A stretch of DNA of 64,000 nucleotides, taken from positions 6,181,501-6,245,500 of the forward strand of contig NZ_JACHNB010000001.1 of assembly GCF_014205225.1 (NCBI RefSeq), read 5' to 3'. This stretch comes from Actinoplanes octamycinicus (GTDB lineage Bacteria; Actinomycetota; Actinomycetes; Mycobacteriales; Micromonosporaceae). Positions 57,160 to 64,000 of the stretch are shown in pieces. Made by a program: the position numbers and the translations under genes. Every line of letters starts with the position of its first letter. Position 1 is the first letter of the stretch. The notes below the pieces were generated by a model that did no database searches, was not told the DNA's origin, and was given only the letters and a program-made list of their open reading frames with translations.

Positions 57160-58386
57160 ATGGCGGAAACGAGCGATGGCGTGCTGGCGCGCCGCACACT
57201 GGTGGTCCTCGGGGTCACCCTGGCTGTATTGGCGACGCTGTTCCTCGCTCAGGAGACGCGGCGCGTGCTCACCTGGATCGTGATCGCCGCGTTCTTCGCC
57301 GTGGCGCTGCATCCGGCGGTCAACTGGATGACCCGCAAAGTCACCTTCTGCAAGCGCTGGCTGGCGACGCTGCTGGTGTTCACCACCGCCGTCGTCCTGC
57401 TGGCCGGCCTGGTCACCCTGTTCGTGGTGCCGCTGGCCCGGCAGGGCAGCCAGGTGATCACCGACTTTCCCAAGATCGTCGAGGACGCCCGCAACGGGCG
57501 CGGTCCGGCCGGGCCGCTGCTGGAACGATTCCACGTGGTGGAGTACGCGCAGCACAACGCGGGCAAGTTCCGGGAGTACGCCACCGGGCTCGGTGCCCCG
57601 ACGCTGATGTTCGTGCGCTCGATCGCCACCGGCATCGCCGGGCTTGTGACGATCTTCGTACTGTCCTATCTGATGGTGCTGGAAGCCCCGAAGATCGTGG
57701 ACGGGTTCCTCGCCCTGTTCGAGCCGCGACGGGCCGAGCACATCCGCCGGGTGGGTCACGACTGCGCCAAGACGATCACCGGGTACATCACTGGCAACCT
57801 GCTGATCAGTGTCATCTGCGGCGCCCTCACCTTCGGCGTGCTCGCTGTCATGGGTGTGCCGTACGCCGGTCTGATCGCGCTGTTCGTCGGCCTGGCCGAC
57901 CTCATCCCGCTGGTCGGCGCCACGCTGGGCGCGGTGATCGCCACCGTCGCGGCGTTCGTCGAGTCGACCACCGCGGGGATCGTCGTGCTGGTGTTCTTCG
58001 TGCTCTACCAGCAGCTGGAGAACCATCTCCTGCAGCCGATGATCTTCGCGCGGACGGTGAAGCTGAACCCGCTGACGGTGCTCATCGCGATCCTGCTGGC
58101 GGTGGAACTGGCCGGCATCCTCGGCGCGCTGCTGGCCATTCCGGTGGCCGGCATCCTGCAGATCATCGCCCGCGACGTCTGGGACACCCGTCGCGGCCGT
58201 CCGAAGGCCACACCGACCGTCGGGGAGGAGCGGATCCCCGTGTCGGCCGCGCACGACGCCGACAGCGACGCGGCACATCGCTCGGCGGCCGCCGACGTGC
58301 GCGCGGCCTACGTCGCGGGTGCCGGCGCCGGGCAGCTGCCGACCGCCGAGTCGCCGATGCGTGCCGCGGACGCCGGACGCCGGTAG
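57160..58386 (+). CDS. AI-2E family (TqsA/YdiK-like) transporter
   Basis: This encodes 408 residues with about eight membrane helices. Family features include LFLAQETRRVLTWIVIAAFF, VGLADLIPLVGATLGAVIAT (the conserved P-L-V-G loop) and YQQLENHLLQPMIFARTVKL. The family includes exporters of autoinducer-2 in enterobacteria and Na+/H+ or other exchangers elsewhere; the substrate is unknown here. The C-terminal about 70 residues are hydrophilic and disordered. ATG 57160 is chosen; a GTG two codons earlier is possible. Confidence 0.87.
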   Translation: MAETSDGVLARRTLVVLGVTLAVLATLFLAQETRRVLTWIVIAAFFAVALHPAVNWMTRKVTFCKRWLATLLVFTTAVVLLAGLVTLFVVPLARQGSQVITDFPKIVEDARNGRGPAGPLLERFHVVEYAQHNAGKFREYATGLGAPTLMFVRSIATGIAGLVTIFVLSYLMVLEAPKIVDGFLALFEPRRAEHIRRVGHDCAKTITGYITGNLLISVICGALTFGVLAVMGVPYAGLIALFVGLADLIPLVGATLGAVIATVAAFVESTTAGIVVLVFFVLYQQLENHLLQPMIFARTVKLNPLTVLIAILLAVELAGILGALLAIPVAGILQIIARDVWDTRRGRPKATPTVGEERIPVSAAHDADSDAAHRSAAADVRAAYVAGAGAGQLPTAESPMRAADAGRR

Positions 58387-58546
58387 CCAGCGACCGCTGT
58401 CCGGCGGGCGCCGGGGATGCGCTCGAACGGGACTGCCATCCTGGCCGTCGACGGCGATCCGCTCACCGATCTGGTCGCTCTGACCGCGTCCGCGCGGTGT
58501 TCGCCAGGGGCCTCGAGGTGGCCTGAGGCAACAGCTGTGGTCTCGC

Positions 58547-58586
58547 GCGCGAGGTCCGCCCGCCCGCCAGCGGGCGGACCTCGCGC
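58547..58586. terminator. Bidirectional hairpin terminator
   Basis: A perfect 16-bp stem (58547-58562 with 58571-58586) with a short loop lies between the convergent stops at 58386 and 58615. The base next to the loop also pairs. Confidence 0.88.
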
Positions 58587-58614
58587 ATCCTGGGGGAGGG
58601 AGAGGAAAGTCGGA

Positions 58615-59835
58615 TCAGTTCACGCCGGCGTCCAGGACCACCTCGCCGCCGGTGGCGACGGTGAACCAGGCGGTGTGCCCGAGGTTGGTCCAGCCGCCGG
58701 TGTCGTTCCAGTGGTCGGCCAGGTCCGAATCCGGGGAGTCGATGAATTCGTACGGATTCCGCACCTGGAACTCGACGCGGTAGGCGCCGGCCCGCACGTA
58801 CGCCCGGTAGGTCCCGTCGGCCTCGACCGTGGCGGCGTATCCGGGCTCGCCGGCAGTCTCCGGCAGCACGGTGACGGCTTCGATGCCGGTCGGCGGGCCG
58901 GATTCCCCGGCGTCCCGGACGCCGTTGTAGTTGGCGTCGAACCACACCGTGCCGCGCACCACGGCACCGGCGATCACGGCGACCGAGGTGCGGGCCGTGT
59001 TGTTGGCCAGTGTGGTCTCCGGAACGGTCGTGGAGACGGTCGCGGTCAGCGCCGAGCTGTCCCCGGGCGCCAGGCCGGTCAGGGTCGCGGCGAAGGTGAC
59101 CGGCTCGCTGACCTGGCCGGGCAGCAGCGGCGCGTGTGAGCAGCGCCAGCCGGCCGAGCCGTCGGTCGCGCCGTCGCCGGACGTGCACTCCCAGCCGTCC
59201 GACCACGGCTCCGCACCGGTCATCCCGGCCGGGACCGCGGCGACCACGGTGAGGTCGCCGGACACCACGTTGCCGCTGTTGCGCACGGTTGTCGTCAGCC
59301 GGGCCTGCTCGCCGGGCAGCAACTCCTGCGCGGTGCCGGCGGGGTCGACCGCGAGGTCCGCGACGCCGGCGACGTAGCCGATCACCGCCCGGGCGCTGTT
59401 GTCGGCGGTCGACGACTCGGGGCCGCCGGAGACGGTCGCGGTGACGGTGCCCGTGTCACCCGCGGTGCCCGCCGGCAGCACGAGCGGCAGCCGCAACGTC
59501 GGGGCGACCGTCGCGGCGGCCAGCGGGGTGTGGCCGCAGGTCGCCGCGGGCAGGTCGCAGGTCCAGCCCGCCGGGACGGTCGCTCCGTCGGTGGCGAACT
59601 CGGCGCCGGCCGGGAGCGCGAACCGGACCACGGCGCTCTGGGCGGCCCGGGAGCCGTCGTTGCGCAGGTCGACGGTCAGCGTCGTCCCGCCACCGGGCGC
59701 CGGGACCGAGGCCGGGTCGGCGGTCATGGTGAGAACGAGGTTCGCCCGGGCCGGTGCCGCGCCGGCCGGTGCCGCGGGGAGCAGGATACCGAGGAGCGCC
59801 AGCGCGCCGGCCAGGCTCAGGTTTCGCAACATCAC
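58615..59835 (-). CDS. Secreted DUF11 plus SdrD-B-like surface protein
   Basis: This encodes 406 residues. The signal peptide is 1 to about 27. Two or three DUF11/CARDB-like beta domains follow: TLTVDLRNDGSRAAQSAVVR, ARLTTTVRNSGNVVSGDLTV and TAEPS-like strands, each ending with an N-x-A-R motif (ADNSARAVI, ANNTARTSV). The last about 120 residues resemble the SdrD B-like repeat: GTVWFDANYNGVRDAGESGP and YRVEFQVRNPYEFIDSP. No sortase motif is seen, so it is probably released or held non-covalently. Proteins of this layout serve as surface stalks. Confidence 0.82.
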   Translation of the reverse strand: MMLRNLSLAGALALLGILLPAAPAGAAPARANLVLTMTADPASVPAPGGGTTLTVDLRNDGSRAAQSAVVRFALPAGAEFATDGATVPAGWTCDLPAATCGHTPLAAATVAPTLRLPLVLPAGTAGDTGTVTATVSGGPESSTADNSARAVIGYVAGVADLAVDPAGTAQELLPGEQARLTTTVRNSGNVVSGDLTVVAAVPAGMTGAEPWSDGWECTSGDGATDGSAGWRCSHAPLLPGQVSEPVTFAATLTGLAPGDSSALTATVSTTVPETTLANNTARTSVAVIAGAVVRGTVWFDANYNGVRDAGESGPPTGIEAVTVLPETAGEPGYAATVEADGTYRAYVRAGAYRVEFQVRNPYEFIDSPDSDLADHWNDTGGWTNLGHTAWFTVATGGEVVLDAGVN

Positions 59836-59991
59836 GCCTCTGAGGTCGTCGGACGGGGGATCGTCGAAGTCCCCGCGTCGAAGAGCGCCGGGGGTCCGTC
59901 CGGCGTTACACCCGGGGTCGCGTGATCACTTGCCGAGGCGGTCGGCGGCCCGTGTACCGTGTGCAGCCCTGTCGATCGGGGGAGCCGTACC

Positions 59992-60573
59992 TTGTTAGCA
60001 GACGACGATCTCGGCGGCGCGCTGACCGCCGCCCGCGAGGGCGACGAGACCGCGTTCGCCATCCTCTGGTGTGCCCTGCAACCAGCGGTTCTGCGCTATC
60101 TGCGGGTGGTGGTCGGCGACCCCGCCGAGGACGTCGCCTCGGAGACGTGGCTGCAGGTCGCCCGGGATCTGCGCGGCTTCCGCGGGGAGATCGGCGACTT
60201 CCGCGGCTGGCTGTTCCGGATCGCCCGGCACCGCGGCATCGACCACCTGCGCCGGACCGGGCGCCGCCGCGAGGACCCGGTCGAGGTCGTCGACCAGGGC
60301 GTGCTCGCCCCGGACGCCGCCGCCCAGACCGAGGAGGCGCTGAGCACCGGCTGGGCGCTGTCGCTGATCGCCACCCTCCCGCGAGACCAGGCCGAGTCCG
60401 TCATGCTGCGCGTCGTCGCCGGTCTCGACGTCGCCACCACCGCGAAAGTGCTCGGCAAGCGCACCGGCGCGGTCCGCATCGCCACCATGCGGGGCCTGCG
60501 CCGCCTCGCCGCCCATCCCGAGGTCACGGCCCGCAACGAGAAGAAGGCCACCGGCGTGGCCGAGGAGGTGTAA
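59992..60573 (+). CDS. ECF RNA polymerase sigma factor
   Basis: This encodes 193 residues from a TTG at 59992 with GGGGGAG seven bases upstream; a GTG at 59959 is the alternative. Region 2 reads VASETWLQVARDLRGFRGEI, then DFRGWLFRIARHRGIDHLRR. Region 4 reads LPRDQAESVMLRVVAGLDVA, then LGKRTGAVRIATMRGLRRLA. It heads an operon of four genes ending with a polysaccharide enzyme, so it likely controls envelope functions and its own operon. Confidence 0.88.
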   Translation: MLADDDLGGALTAAREGDETAFAILWCALQPAVLRYLRVVVGDPAEDVASETWLQVARDLRGFRGEIGDFRGWLFRIARHRGIDHLRRTGRRREDPVEVVDQGVLAPDAAAQTEEALSTGWALSLIATLPRDQAESVMLRVVAGLDVATTAKVLGKRTGAVRIATMRGLRRLAAHPEVTARNEKKATGVAEEV

Positions 60574-60577
60574 CGGG

Positions 60578-61342
60578 ATGCGACCGATCAGCGCTCTCCG
60601 TCGTGCAATGCGTGTTCGGCGAACCCATCCGATCGACCTCGACCAGACCGAGCGGTGGGCCACCGGCGAGCAGCCCGGCCCTGACCACCAGGGCCTGGCC
60701 GACCTGCTGGCCGCCGCCAAGGCCCCCGCCACCCCGGGGGAACTGGCCGGCCGGCAGGCCGCGATGGCCGCTTTCACCGCCGTACGCGACGGTGCCCAGG
60801 CATCAGGGGAGGGACACCGTGTCCGGACGTCACGGACCAGAAGGGCGCTGGTCGTGAACCTCGCGGCCGGGGTCGTGCTGGTCGCCGCGGGCGGGACCGC
60901 GGTGGCGGCCCGGAGCGGTGTGCTGCCCGACGCCGCCCAGGAACGCGCGCACGAGCTGTTCTCCGGGCTGGGTGTGCCGGCGCCGCAGACCAGTTCGAGC
61001 GCGCCGTCGCCCGTACCGTCAAGCAAGCCGTCCCGGACCACCAGCGTGCCGTCACCGGCGCCGGCCACCTCGCCCACCGCGGTCGTGCCCGCCGGATGGT
61101 GCCGGGCCTGGGCGGCCGCGCCGCGGGCCAGCAACGCGCCCTGGCGCCGGAAGCTGGTCGAGGCGGCCGGCTCGGAGGCGGCGATCCCGGCCTACTGCGC
61201 CGCCCTGGGCACCACCACGACGTCCCCTGCCGCGTCCCCGGCGACGCCCAGCACCAGCGCCCCGGGCAAGTCCGGGCACAGCCGCAAACCACAGGGCAAA
61301 CCGAGCAGTCTGCCCACGCCGAGTCACCCCGGGAAGAAGTAG
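60578..61342 (+). CDS. Membrane protein, probable anti-sigma partner
   Basis: This encodes 254 residues starting five bases after the sigma stop. The cytoplasmic N-terminal about 90 residues (ERWATGEQPGPDHQGLADLL, GELAGRQAAMAAFTAVRDGA) precede one transmembrane helix (about 90-110) and a Pro/Ser/Thr-rich outer region with two Cys (WCRAWAAAP and AYCAALG). This follows the sigma/anti-sigma plan, but no zinc anti-sigma motif is visible, so the role is inferred. The parallel with 12862-13886 suggests a repeated module. Confidence 0.65.
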   Translation: MRPISALRRAMRVRRTHPIDLDQTERWATGEQPGPDHQGLADLLAAAKAPATPGELAGRQAAMAAFTAVRDGAQASGEGHRVRTSRTRRALVVNLAAGVVLVAAGGTAVAARSGVLPDAAQERAHELFSGLGVPAPQTSSSAPSPVPSSKPSRTTSVPSPAPATSPTAVVPAGWCRAWAAAPRASNAPWRRKLVEAAGSEAAIPAYCAALGTTTTSPAASPATPSTSAPGKSGHSRKPQGKPSSLPTPSHPGKK

Positions 61343-61741
61343 TTGATCACTGATCCGGTCTTCGTCGATCGCAGCGGCCGGCGCCGCCGCCTCGTCATGG
61401 CCGCCGGCGCCACCGGCGGCCTGGTCCTGCTCCTCGCCGTCGCCACGCTGCTGGCCGGGCTCACCGGCGCCGGACCGTCGGCGGTGCCCGGCTGGCCGGC
61501 TCCGGCCGCCACCCGGGCCAAGGCCCAGCCGTCACCGTCCCCGTCCCCGTCCCCGTCGCGCTCGCCGCGGGTGGTCACCAGCACCCGCAAGCAGACGACG
61601 CCCGGCTCGGTCCGGACCAGCACACCGCCGCCGGCGGCGACCACCGGCGCGGCGGTCACGCCGAGCCCGGCCACGGCCGCGACCAGCAGGCCGGCCAACC
61701 GCGGCCGCAAACCCAGCAGCCGTCCGTCCCGGAGCAAGTGA
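61343..61741 (+). CDS. Small membrane protein with Pro/Ser/Thr-rich tail
   Basis: This encodes 132 residues if it starts at the TTG at 61343, which directly follows the previous stop. MITDPVFVDRSGRRRRLVMA (with TTG read as Met) leads into one transmembrane helix (about 20-42), then a low-complexity tail of Pro, Ser, Thr, Arg and Lys (PSPSPSPSPSRSP). It may tether to the wall like the preceding protein. The start is uncertain and no family is known. Confidence 0.55.
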   Translation: MITDPVFVDRSGRRRRLVMAAGATGGLVLLLAVATLLAGLTGAGPSAVPGWPAPAATRAKAQPSPSPSPSPSRSPRVVTSTRKQTTPGSVRTSTPPPAATTGAAVTPSPATAATSRPANRGRKPSSRPSRSK

Positions 61742-61744
61742 CCC

Positions 61745-63865
61745 ATGGGTAAACGAGCTCTGCGCCGCGAACCGCGCGCGCACTGGGCGCTGCTGCTGCT
61801 CGCGATGCTGGTCCTCTTCGCCGGGCTGTGCCTCAACGGCTACGTGACCGGCACCGGCGCCGAGGGCACGCACGTCCCGGTCGAGGGCGCGCCCGGCCCG
61901 GCCGCCGCGACCGAGGGCGCCGCCGTGCAGCGGCTGGAACCGGACGGCACCGTCACCAGCCGGGCGCTGCCCGCGAAGACGATCGCCCTGACCTTCGACG
62001 ACGGCCCGGACCCGGCCTGGACGCCCGGCATCCTCGAGGTCCTCGCCCGGCACCGGGCGCACGCCACGTTCTTCCAGGTCGGCTCGCAGATCAACCGCTA
62101 CCCGGAGATCACCCGGCAGGTCGTCGACGGCGGCCACGAAGTCGGGCTGCACACCTTCACGCACGTCGCCGCCGGGACCGTGCCGGCCTGGCAGCTGGAA
62201 GCCGAACTCAAACTCACCGCGAACGCGCTGGCCGCGGCCGGTGGCCCGCGGGCGACGCTGCTGCGGCTGCCCTACTCGGCGACCCCGCGGGCGCAGTCCG
62301 CCGCCGAATACGACGCCTGGCGCCGCAGCGCCCCCGGCTACCTGCAGGTCCTCACCGACCACGACACCGAGGACTGGCGGCGCCCGGGGGTGCCGGCCAT
62401 CGTCGCCGCGATCAAGCCCGGCATCGTGATGCTGCACGACAGCGGCGGGGACCGGGCGCAGACGATCGCCGCGCTGGAGCAGGCGATCCCCAAGTTGCAG
62501 GCGAAGGGATACCGGTTCGTCACGGTCTCCGAGGCGCTGCGGCTGCCCCCGCCGGCGGCCGCCGACCCGGCTCAGCGGTGGCGCGGGCTGATCCTCCGGA
62601 TCGCCCAGGACACCGCCGCGTGGCTGGCCCGGACGCTGACCGTCCTGATGACCGTGGCCGCCGCGATCGGCCTCCTGCGGCTGCTGATCCAGCTGGTCAC
62701 CGCCCGGATCCACTGGCGCCGGGCGCGTGCCCGGCACGAGCGGCCGCTGGCGTACCTCGGCCTGGTCAGCGTGGTGGTGCCGGCCTACAACGAGGCGGCC
62801 AACATCGAGGCGACCGTGCGGTCGCTGATCGGCAACGACTACCCGGACATCGAGGTGATCGTCGTCGACGACGGATCCAGCGACGACACCGCCGGCATCG
62901 TCGAACGCCTCGGGCTGCCGCGGGTCACGGTGATCCGGCAGCCCAACGCCGGCAAGCCGGCCGCCCTCAACACCGGTATCCGGTACGCCGGCGGGGACAT
63001 CCTGGTCCTGGTCGACGGGGACACGGTCTTCGCGCCGGACGCCCTCGGCCGGCTGGTCCAGCCGCTGACCGACCCGGAGATCGGCGCGGTGTCCGGCAAC
63101 ACGAAGGTCGCCAACCGGACCGGGCTGCTCGGCCGCTGGCAGCACCTGGAGTACGTGATCGGCTTCAACCTGGACCGCCGGATGTTCGAGATCGCCCGGT
63201 GCATGCCGACCGTGCCGGGCGCGATCGGCGCGTTCCGCCGCGCGGCGATCCAGGACGCGGGCGGCGTCTCGGCGCAGACGCTGGCCGAGGACACCGACTT
63301 CACCATGGCGGTCCTGCGGGCCGGCTGGCACGTCGTCTACGAGCCGGCCGCGGTCGCCTGGACCGAGGCCCCGGCCACCGTCCGGCAGCTGTGGCGGCAG
63401 CGCTACCGCTGGTGCTACGGCACGATGCAGGCGATGTGGAAGCACCGCGACACGGTGTTCCAGCGCGGCCCGGCCGGTCACCTCGGCCGCCGCGGCATCG
63501 GATACCTGCTGCTCTTCCAGGTGCTGCTGCCGCTGACCGCGCCGATGATCGACGTGTACGGGGTCTACGGTCTGCTCTTCCTGCATCCGGTCAAGGTGGC
63601 CGCGGTGTGGGCGGGCTTCACCGCGGCGCAGGTGGCGACCGCGGCGCTCGCGCTGCGGATGGACGGCGAACGGTACGGGCCGCTGTGGACGCTGCCGTTG
63701 CAGCAGGTCGTCTACCGCCAGCTGATGTACCTGGTGGTCATCCAGTCGACGATCATGGCGCTGGTCGGCGGCCGGTTGCGCTGGCACCGGATGGTCCGGA
63801 TCGGCGCCGCGCAGCAGTACGCGGCAGCGGCTCCCCGGGAGGCCGATGCCGCCCGACCACGGTGA
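61745..63865 (+). CDS. Bifunctional polysaccharide deacetylase / family 2 glycosyltransferase
   Basis: This encodes 706 residues, starting three bases after the previous stop. One N-terminal membrane helix precedes a NodB deacetylase domain (about 75-265): IALTFDDGPDPAWTP and HEVGLHTFTH (metal Asp and His residues), then VMLHDSGGD. A membrane helix follows (about 300-320), then a GT2 domain (about 335-570): SVVVPAYNEAANIEATVRSL, VVDDGSSDDT, DGD and the processive QRYRWCYG motif. Three to four C-terminal helices complete it. It resembles enzymes that synthesise and de-N-acetylate an exopolysaccharide such as poly-N-acetylglucosamine. Last complete gene of the ECF operon. Confidence 0.9.
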   Translation: MGKRALRREPRAHWALLLLAMLVLFAGLCLNGYVTGTGAEGTHVPVEGAPGPAAATEGAAVQRLEPDGTVTSRALPAKTIALTFDDGPDPAWTPGILEVLARHRAHATFFQVGSQINRYPEITRQVVDGGHEVGLHTFTHVAAGTVPAWQLEAELKLTANALAAAGGPRATLLRLPYSATPRAQSAAEYDAWRRSAPGYLQVLTDHDTEDWRRPGVPAIVAAIKPGIVMLHDSGGDRAQTIAALEQAIPKLQAKGYRFVTVSEALRLPPPAAADPAQRWRGLILRIAQDTAAWLARTLTVLMTVAAAIGLLRLLIQLVTARIHWRRARARHERPLAYLGLVSVVVPAYNEAANIEATVRSLIGNDYPDIEVIVVDDGSSDDTAGIVERLGLPRVTVIRQPNAGKPAALNTGIRYAGGDILVLVDGDTVFAPDALGRLVQPLTDPEIGAVSGNTKVANRTGLLGRWQHLEYVIGFNLDRRMFEIARCMPTVPGAIGAFRRAAIQDAGGVSAQTLAEDTDFTMAVLRAGWHVVYEPAAVAWTEAPATVRQLWRQRYRWCYGTMQAMWKHRDTVFQRGPAGHLGRRGIGYLLLFQVLLPLTAPMIDVYGVYGLLFLHPVKVAAVWAGFTAAQVATAALALRMDGERYGPLWTLPLQQVVYRQLMYLVVIQSTIMALVGGRLRWHRMVRIGAAQQYAAAAPREADAARPR

Positions 63866-63985
63866 TGCCGCTGACCGCGTACGCCTCGCCGGTCTTCTCG
63901 GTGTTGCCGGTCGACGCCGCCCGACGGCCACTGCTGAGAGGCGGGCGCTCCGGTCAGCGCGGGATCATGGGCGGAGGACGAACGA

Positions 63986-64000
63986 TTGTTGAACGGTCGA
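63986..64000 (+). CDS. Possible start of the next gene (cut by window end)
   Basis: A TTG at 63986 follows GGAGGA at seven bases, a good initiation context (an in-frame TTG is at 63989). Only five codons remain in the window. Alternatively a frame open from an ATG at 63865, overlapping the stop of the glycosyltransferase gene (TGATG), continues to the edge. Neither can be assigned a product. Confidence 0.25.

Noticed and set aside
1..64000. tRNA, rRNA, CRISPR arrays, riboswitches, prophage
   Set aside because: Looked for by eye (cloverleaf ends, 16S/23S landmarks, regularly spaced repeats, phage structural genes) and none could be supported.

Overview
The window is chromosomal DNA from a high-GC, mycelial actinobacterium, most likely of the Micromonosporaceae (Actinoplanes-like). 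The signs are very high GC at third codon positions, many GTG and some TTG starts, partner-switch (STAS/HATPase) regulators, GAF-ANTAR and AfsR/SARP proteins, ECF sigma factors with Pro/Ser/Thr-rich membrane partners, and many secreted hydrolases. The genus is an inference. I recognise no rRNA, tRNA, CRISPR array, prophage or intact insertion sequence. About 65 protein genes are supported, plus two gene remnants and many strong hairpin terminators.

Layout. 0-8 kb: edge of a FabH-type ketosynthase, a VOC protein, DUF4287, a membrane GGDEF/EAL protein, a GrpB-PHP fusion, a DUF2243/CtaG-like membrane pair, a lone STAS protein and a STAS-HATPase protein. 8-14.5 kb: exported and low-complexity repeat proteins, a LuxR regulator with a degenerate receiver, and an ECF sigma/membrane-partner pair. 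14.5-24 kb: flavodoxin-fold oxidoreductase with divergent XRE regulator, subtilase, AraC regulator, Ser/Thr kinase, GCS2-type ligase, a frameshifted phosphotransferase remnant and a receiver-less CheB. 24-30.5 kb: GAF-ANTAR protein and secreted proteins beside CTTGCAG heptamers, a DivIVA-like protein with a repeat tail, a membrane-anchored VHL-beta-like protein, an AraC/phosphotransferase pair and a DinB-like protein. 30.5-33 kb: a small accessory patch of lower GC with a truncated epimerase and orphan immunity-like genes.

33-38 kb is a glycan-degradation locus. Divergent GH16 and GH26 hydrolases are each preceded by a sigma70-like promoter with a palindromic GGAAGCGCTTCC operator just downstream, and a LacI repressor lies next to them; a five-repeat BTRD1 protein follows. 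38-44.4 kb: LuxR, DHFR-like, AraC and spore-photoproduct-lyase-like genes, then an overlapping three-gene operon of HATPase-receiver, double-domain KaiC-like ATPase and STAS protein. This operon is the best candidate for an under-described signalling system.

44.4-54 kb: an ABC exporter pair, a lipoprotein with an AfsR-type regulator, and two adjacent secreted peptidoglycan hydrolases (NlpC/P60 and GH25) whose roughly 330-residue C-terminal repeat regions are almost identical. 54-57 kb: a zinc-limitation set with a Zur-like box, a CobW-like protein lacking the P-loop, substitute ribosomal proteins L28 and L33, and a small zinc-ribbon protein; then CorA and an AI-2E family exporter. 58.6-64 kb: a DUF11/SdrD-like surface protein and an ECF sigma operon that runs into a bifunctional polysaccharide deacetylase/glycosyltransferase. 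Recurrent themes are cell-envelope and glycan remodelling, and signalling by sigma factors and partner switching.
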